Assembly: GCA_033807695.1 (NCBI GenBank)
Contig: CM066301.1
Coordinates: 3,472,001-3,536,000 of the forward strand
Source of the DNA: Daedaleopsis sinensis
Taxonomy: Eukaryota; Basidiomycota; Agaricomycetes; Polyporales; Polyporaceae
Length of the DNA stretch: 64,000 bases
Direction of reading: 5' to 3'
This document shows positions 60,821-64,000 of this stretch, piece after piece. The notes beneath the pieces were generated by a model, which had not been told where the DNA came from, made no database searches, and saw only the letters and a list, made by a program, of their open reading frames with translations. Every line of letters starts with the position of its first letter. Position 1 is the stretch's first letter. A program made the position numbers and the translations under genes.

Positions 60821-62068
60821 ATGAGTATGTACCTGTTGCACTCTGCTGTTGACTGCTCTCACAGCTTCACAGACGCAGAAGCTTTGAATGGCCGTCTCTT
60901 GTTTGCCATTCCGAAGAAAGGTACGTATTAGATCGTCTGCAGAGTTGGTTACTCATTTTCCATGCAGGCAGATTGCATGAGAGATGCTTGGATCTCCTCG
61001 CAGGCAAGCAACGACTCGTATATCCACACCGTTCTGCCACAGTGTTATCAACACCTTGGCCTAGGTGCCGACATCCAATTCCGAAGAGATCATCGACTAG
61101 ACGTGTGTTTGGTGAAAAACCTGAATCTTGCTCTGTACGTTTGTTTACTGCATTTGACACCGGCCAGTGCGTCTGAGCCGTTCGGTCGTCGGGGGCTTCA
61201 GCATCTTCCTCCCAGCGTCAGACATTCCGTCCTTTGTGGGTAAAGGAAATGTTGACCTGGGCATTACTGGCCAGGATGTAATCCTCGAAGCCCAAATGGA
61301 AGAGCACGTCACCGAGGTCCTCCGCCTCTGCTTTGGGAAGTGCGCGCTACAGGTGCAAGTACCAGAAGCTGGAGACATCAAGACCGTCGAAGACCTTGCC
61401 GGAAAACGGGTCGTCACAAGCTTCGAGGTCCTTGCTGGTCAATACTTCAAGGGCGTCGACAATCGCCTGCATCTGCCCGAAGGAAAGAGGACAAAGATCG
61501 AATACGTTGGTGGGAGCGTGGAGGCTGCCTGTGCGCTCGGGCTAGCCGACGGCATAGGTGCGTCTTGATCCTCGGGGAACATATAGATGCTCTCACAGCC
61601 CTCACACTCTCCCTCAGTCGATCTAGTCGGTGCGGTCAAGCTCGTCTCAAGATGCATCATTGCACAGAGTCTGACTTGTTCACAGAGTCCGGCGACACCA
61701 TGCGCGCCGCAGGGCTGCATGCCATCGCGACGGTACTCCAGTCCGAAGCGGTACTCATAAAGTCGAGCATCCCAAAGCACCCCGCGCTCGAGCCGCTCAT
61801 CCAGCTCATCACGAGCCGCATCGCGGGCGTCGTGGCGGCTAGCTGCTATGTCATCTGCGAGTACAACATCCCTCGCGCTCGGCTGCACGATGCCACCGCT
61901 ATTACACCAGGCCGACGTGCGCCGGCGATCAGCCCGCTCGAGGACCCGGCTTGGGTTGCGGTGAGCGCGATGGTCGAGAAGAGCATGGTCGCAGGTGTCA
62001 TGGACGAGCTGGTCAAGGTCGGGGCGGAGGACATTTTGATTTTCAACTTGGACAACTGTCGGGTGTAA
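60821..62068 (+). CDS. HIS1: ATP phosphoribosyltransferase, tandem copy B
   Basis: Seven exons (60821-60824, 60873-60920, 60968-61003, 61065-61134, 61202-61557, 61618-61629, 61686-62068) have exactly the same lengths as in copy A and encode 302 residues. The catalytic and ACT-like regions are intact. The intron after exon 3 starts with GC (61004-61005) instead of GT; frame and the sequence of copy A support this donor. Small differences from copy A are spread over the protein, for example LRLCFGKCALQ where A has LKLGFGKCALQ, and SCYVICEYN for GRYVACEYN. Both copies probably catalyse the first step of histidine synthesis. Confidence 0.93.
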
Positions 62069-63546
62069 CGTCTACAAAATCGTTTTGTTGGTTTGTGAGG
62101 TTCAATGTCACGATGTGTTGTAATAATTAGAGGAGTCTGCTCGCCCGGGGGCTGCTGACTGATCATGCTGCCAGTGGACCTTCGCATTGCGCCGAGTGCA
62201 CCAGTGGATCGCGCGGACAATCTAGCGAGCGGCACCTCGGCCATGATGACAGTCTCGAAGCGTTAGAGCTATAACAAATAGCAAATACCGCCGTGCCTCA
62301 GTCAACGTCGGCGGAGACATTGTGCGGTGAGGCACTGAAGGGCGGCGTTATTCGACTGGTCGAGAGTACTCACCGCGTAAGCACATTACGTGGCCAACAG
62401 TGTTGATGTATCTCAAGCGCAATAGGCTCCCGCCGGGACACCTCCAGAGCGCCATGGTGGTTCAGTGCGCCCCGAAGTCGGTACAATACGGCAGTGCCCA
62501 AATCCCAGATTCGTCGCCTTGGTCCCGCCTGACCAGATGTGCGGTTATGTGCGGTGACACGAAGCGTCACCTTTACGGAACCCCGAGGCTTCTGGCGCCG
62601 TTGAAGACAAATCGGAGAATCAGAAAACTAGCTTTCAGAATTCAAGGGCTCAAGCGAGACTGCGCACCGACAAAATGCGACAGGTTCTCCAGGGGAAGAC
62701 GGGCATGGACCTGGGCCCAGCGGCCTGAGGCTCCACGCCATGGCGCCGTGAAGCATTGACCGACCGGAGACTCCTTATATCGAGGGACGCCACCAAGCAT
62801 CCACGTCAAGGAACTTGAAGACTTCTCGCGCGACTCGTCGCCCTTCCTGAGCCTGGGCTCAGGGTCGTGCTGCGCACTGACTCCACTGAGGCGACATCCG
62901 CCTAGAGTATGATCTTGTATCATGCCGTATATTCCTGCACGATTTGTATGGGCGTGAGCTGCGACTCGTGTTGAATCCAGAAAATGCTCACCGTCCCCGC
63001 CTTTGAACTCTCGTCCCTGGCACGGCAGATACTTCTGGCCGCAAATCTCTGGGTCTCCGCTCGACGAGTTCAACGGGTGCGCATGTAGTGGTCTTCTGTC
63101 TTGATTTCGTCTGTGGTGATTCCAGTTAGCCTGTCTGCGGTCGATCGAGAATACGTCACCACGTAGACTCCATGCCACGCTGTATCCGGGGAGGCCCTAA
63201 GATCCACCAAGCGAAGGAGGCTGAAGACCTTTGTGGAGGAGCTGACAAAAAAGACGAATTGCATAGGACCAGTGCGCTGTAGACAGCAGGACTGAACAGC
63301 CTATGTGGCCGCTGTTGTTACAGGCGAGTGCGTGAGGTCTCAAGCGTATATCCGTCGCTAAGCTCCATTAGGGAGATGAAAAGCGAACTGCTCCCACCTT
63401 GCGCCATCGATCACCTCTAACCACTATTCACACCGTGTTTCGTCGGAGAGACGGATGTCTTGAGCGAGCATTCATAATTCGGGGTATATCGCGTGAATTC
63501 TAAACTACATGGGGTATAGAGCGCAGTCCTAGATGTATGTCAACAA
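62069..63546. other. 1.5 kb gene-free spacer
   Basis: This stretch has several medium open frames on both strands but no splice structure or family motif that I can recognise. No repeat or RNA gene is evident. Confidence 0.4.
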
Positions 63547-64000
63547 TCAGTCCTTGAGATCGACAATGATGGGAAGCGGCATGTTTGGTAGTGCGGCGTT
63601 GACAGATATCCTGCGACTCGGGCTATCGGGTGTTGGCTCACGAACGGCGACCCCGCGGGCCTCGTGGATGTGACCGAAGATATGCAGTCGACAATTCTGC
63701 AGATCCGGATGCTCGAGACGTTCAGCAAGCACAGCACAGCCGGCGTGTATATATTTTCGACTCAGGTCGCAGATGTTCTTTGGTGGAGTGTGGGTCATGA
63801 GAATGTCCGTCGAAGCAGGGATACGGTCATAGATGGCTTTGGCGGCATCACTGTCAGCTTCATACTGGAAGGCACCGATCGAGTAGAATGGTGCAGCCTT
63901 AGGATGAGAGTGAGTGAACAACACCAGGAAAAGAACACGTGACATACCGGGGAGCCATATATTGTGTATGTCTTGCCGCTTTGTGCGGTGTATGTCGTGG
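63547..64000 (-). CDS. calcineurin-like metallophosphoesterase, 3' part
   Basis: The gene runs off the right edge, so only the C-terminal exons are seen. The outer exon reads YTAQSGKTYTIYGSP, and after a short intron the frame continues AAPFYSIGAFQYE. The metal-binding end of the domain is clear: DILMTHTPP, then LQNCRLHIFGHIHEARG, with GHIH the last pair of ligands, and VNAALP before IIVDLKD at the end. This is the MPPED1/2-like branch of metallophosphoesterases. The substrate cannot be told. The N-terminal motifs lie outside the window. Confidence 0.9.
   Translation of the reverse strand, partial: HDIHRTKRQDIHNIWLPGMSRVLFLVLFTHSHPKAAPFYSIGAFQYEADSDAAKAIYDRIPASTDILMTHTPPKNICDLSRKYIHAGCAVLAERLEHPDLQNCRLHIFGHIHEARGVAVREPTPDSPSRRISVNAALPNMPLPIIVDLKD

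Noticed and set aside
62642..63178. 178-codon minus-strand frame in the right-hand spacer
   Set aside because: I see no recognisable motif, no splice links and an odd composition; it does not resemble the neighbouring genes.

Overview
The window looks like nuclear DNA of a filamentous basidiomycete, probably a wood-decay type Agaricomycete. It is dense and GC-rich, genes lie on both strands, and nearly every gene is cut by many 50-70 nt GT-AG introns. The protein families are eukaryotic and fungal (PMT2 mannosyltransferase, Gis2-type zinc-knuckle protein, long fungal ATP phosphoribosyltransferase, basidiomycete F-box protein). I see no bacterial, viral or CRISPR signal. I rebuilt gene models by hand from splice sites and frame; for most genes the summed exon lengths are an exact multiple of three.

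Layout. 1-6.7 kb: a tandem array of three intact medium-chain dehydrogenase/reductase genes with superimposable exons, preceded by a decayed fourth copy. 6.7-8.2 kb: gene-free. 8.2-14.1 kb: a divergent pair, a methyltransferase-like protein (-) whose SAM-binding core I cannot fully close, and the Hel2/ZNF598 ubiquitin ligase (+). 14.9-16.4 kb: mitochondrial ribosomal protein mL54 and a doubtful small gene. 16.4-19.2 kb: gene-poor. 19.2-28.3 kb: a secreted pepsin-like protein that has lost both catalytic signatures, a 1067-residue coiled-coil protein, and a Ubp3/USP10 deubiquitinase. 28.7-38.8 kb: PMT2, fibrillarin, a monocarboxylate-type transporter, an uncharacterised membrane protein and mitochondrial uS7. 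39.5-54.8 kb: housekeeping genes including an F-box protein, Rpn8, Cox5, Gis2, ATP synthase epsilon, a Rab4-type GTPase, a dual-specificity phosphatase, eIF4A and SF3B2. 55.5-62.1 kb: a decayed 2-isopropylmalate synthase, an alpha/beta hydrolase and two intact tandem HIS1 genes. 63.5-64 kb: a metallophosphoesterase that runs off the end.

How the parts relate. Most of the window is unlinked housekeeping (translation, mitochondria, proteasome, splicing, secretion). Several pairs share short divergent promoters. The accessory interest is at the edges: duplicated enzymes (reductases, HIS1), relics of enzymes (a fourth reductase, LEU4) and a catalytically dead protease. Hel2 and Ubp3, which in other fungi act on ribosomes as ubiquitin ligase and deubiquitinase, lie 11 kb apart; I treat that as a curiosity, not a system. 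I found no convincing new multi-gene system.
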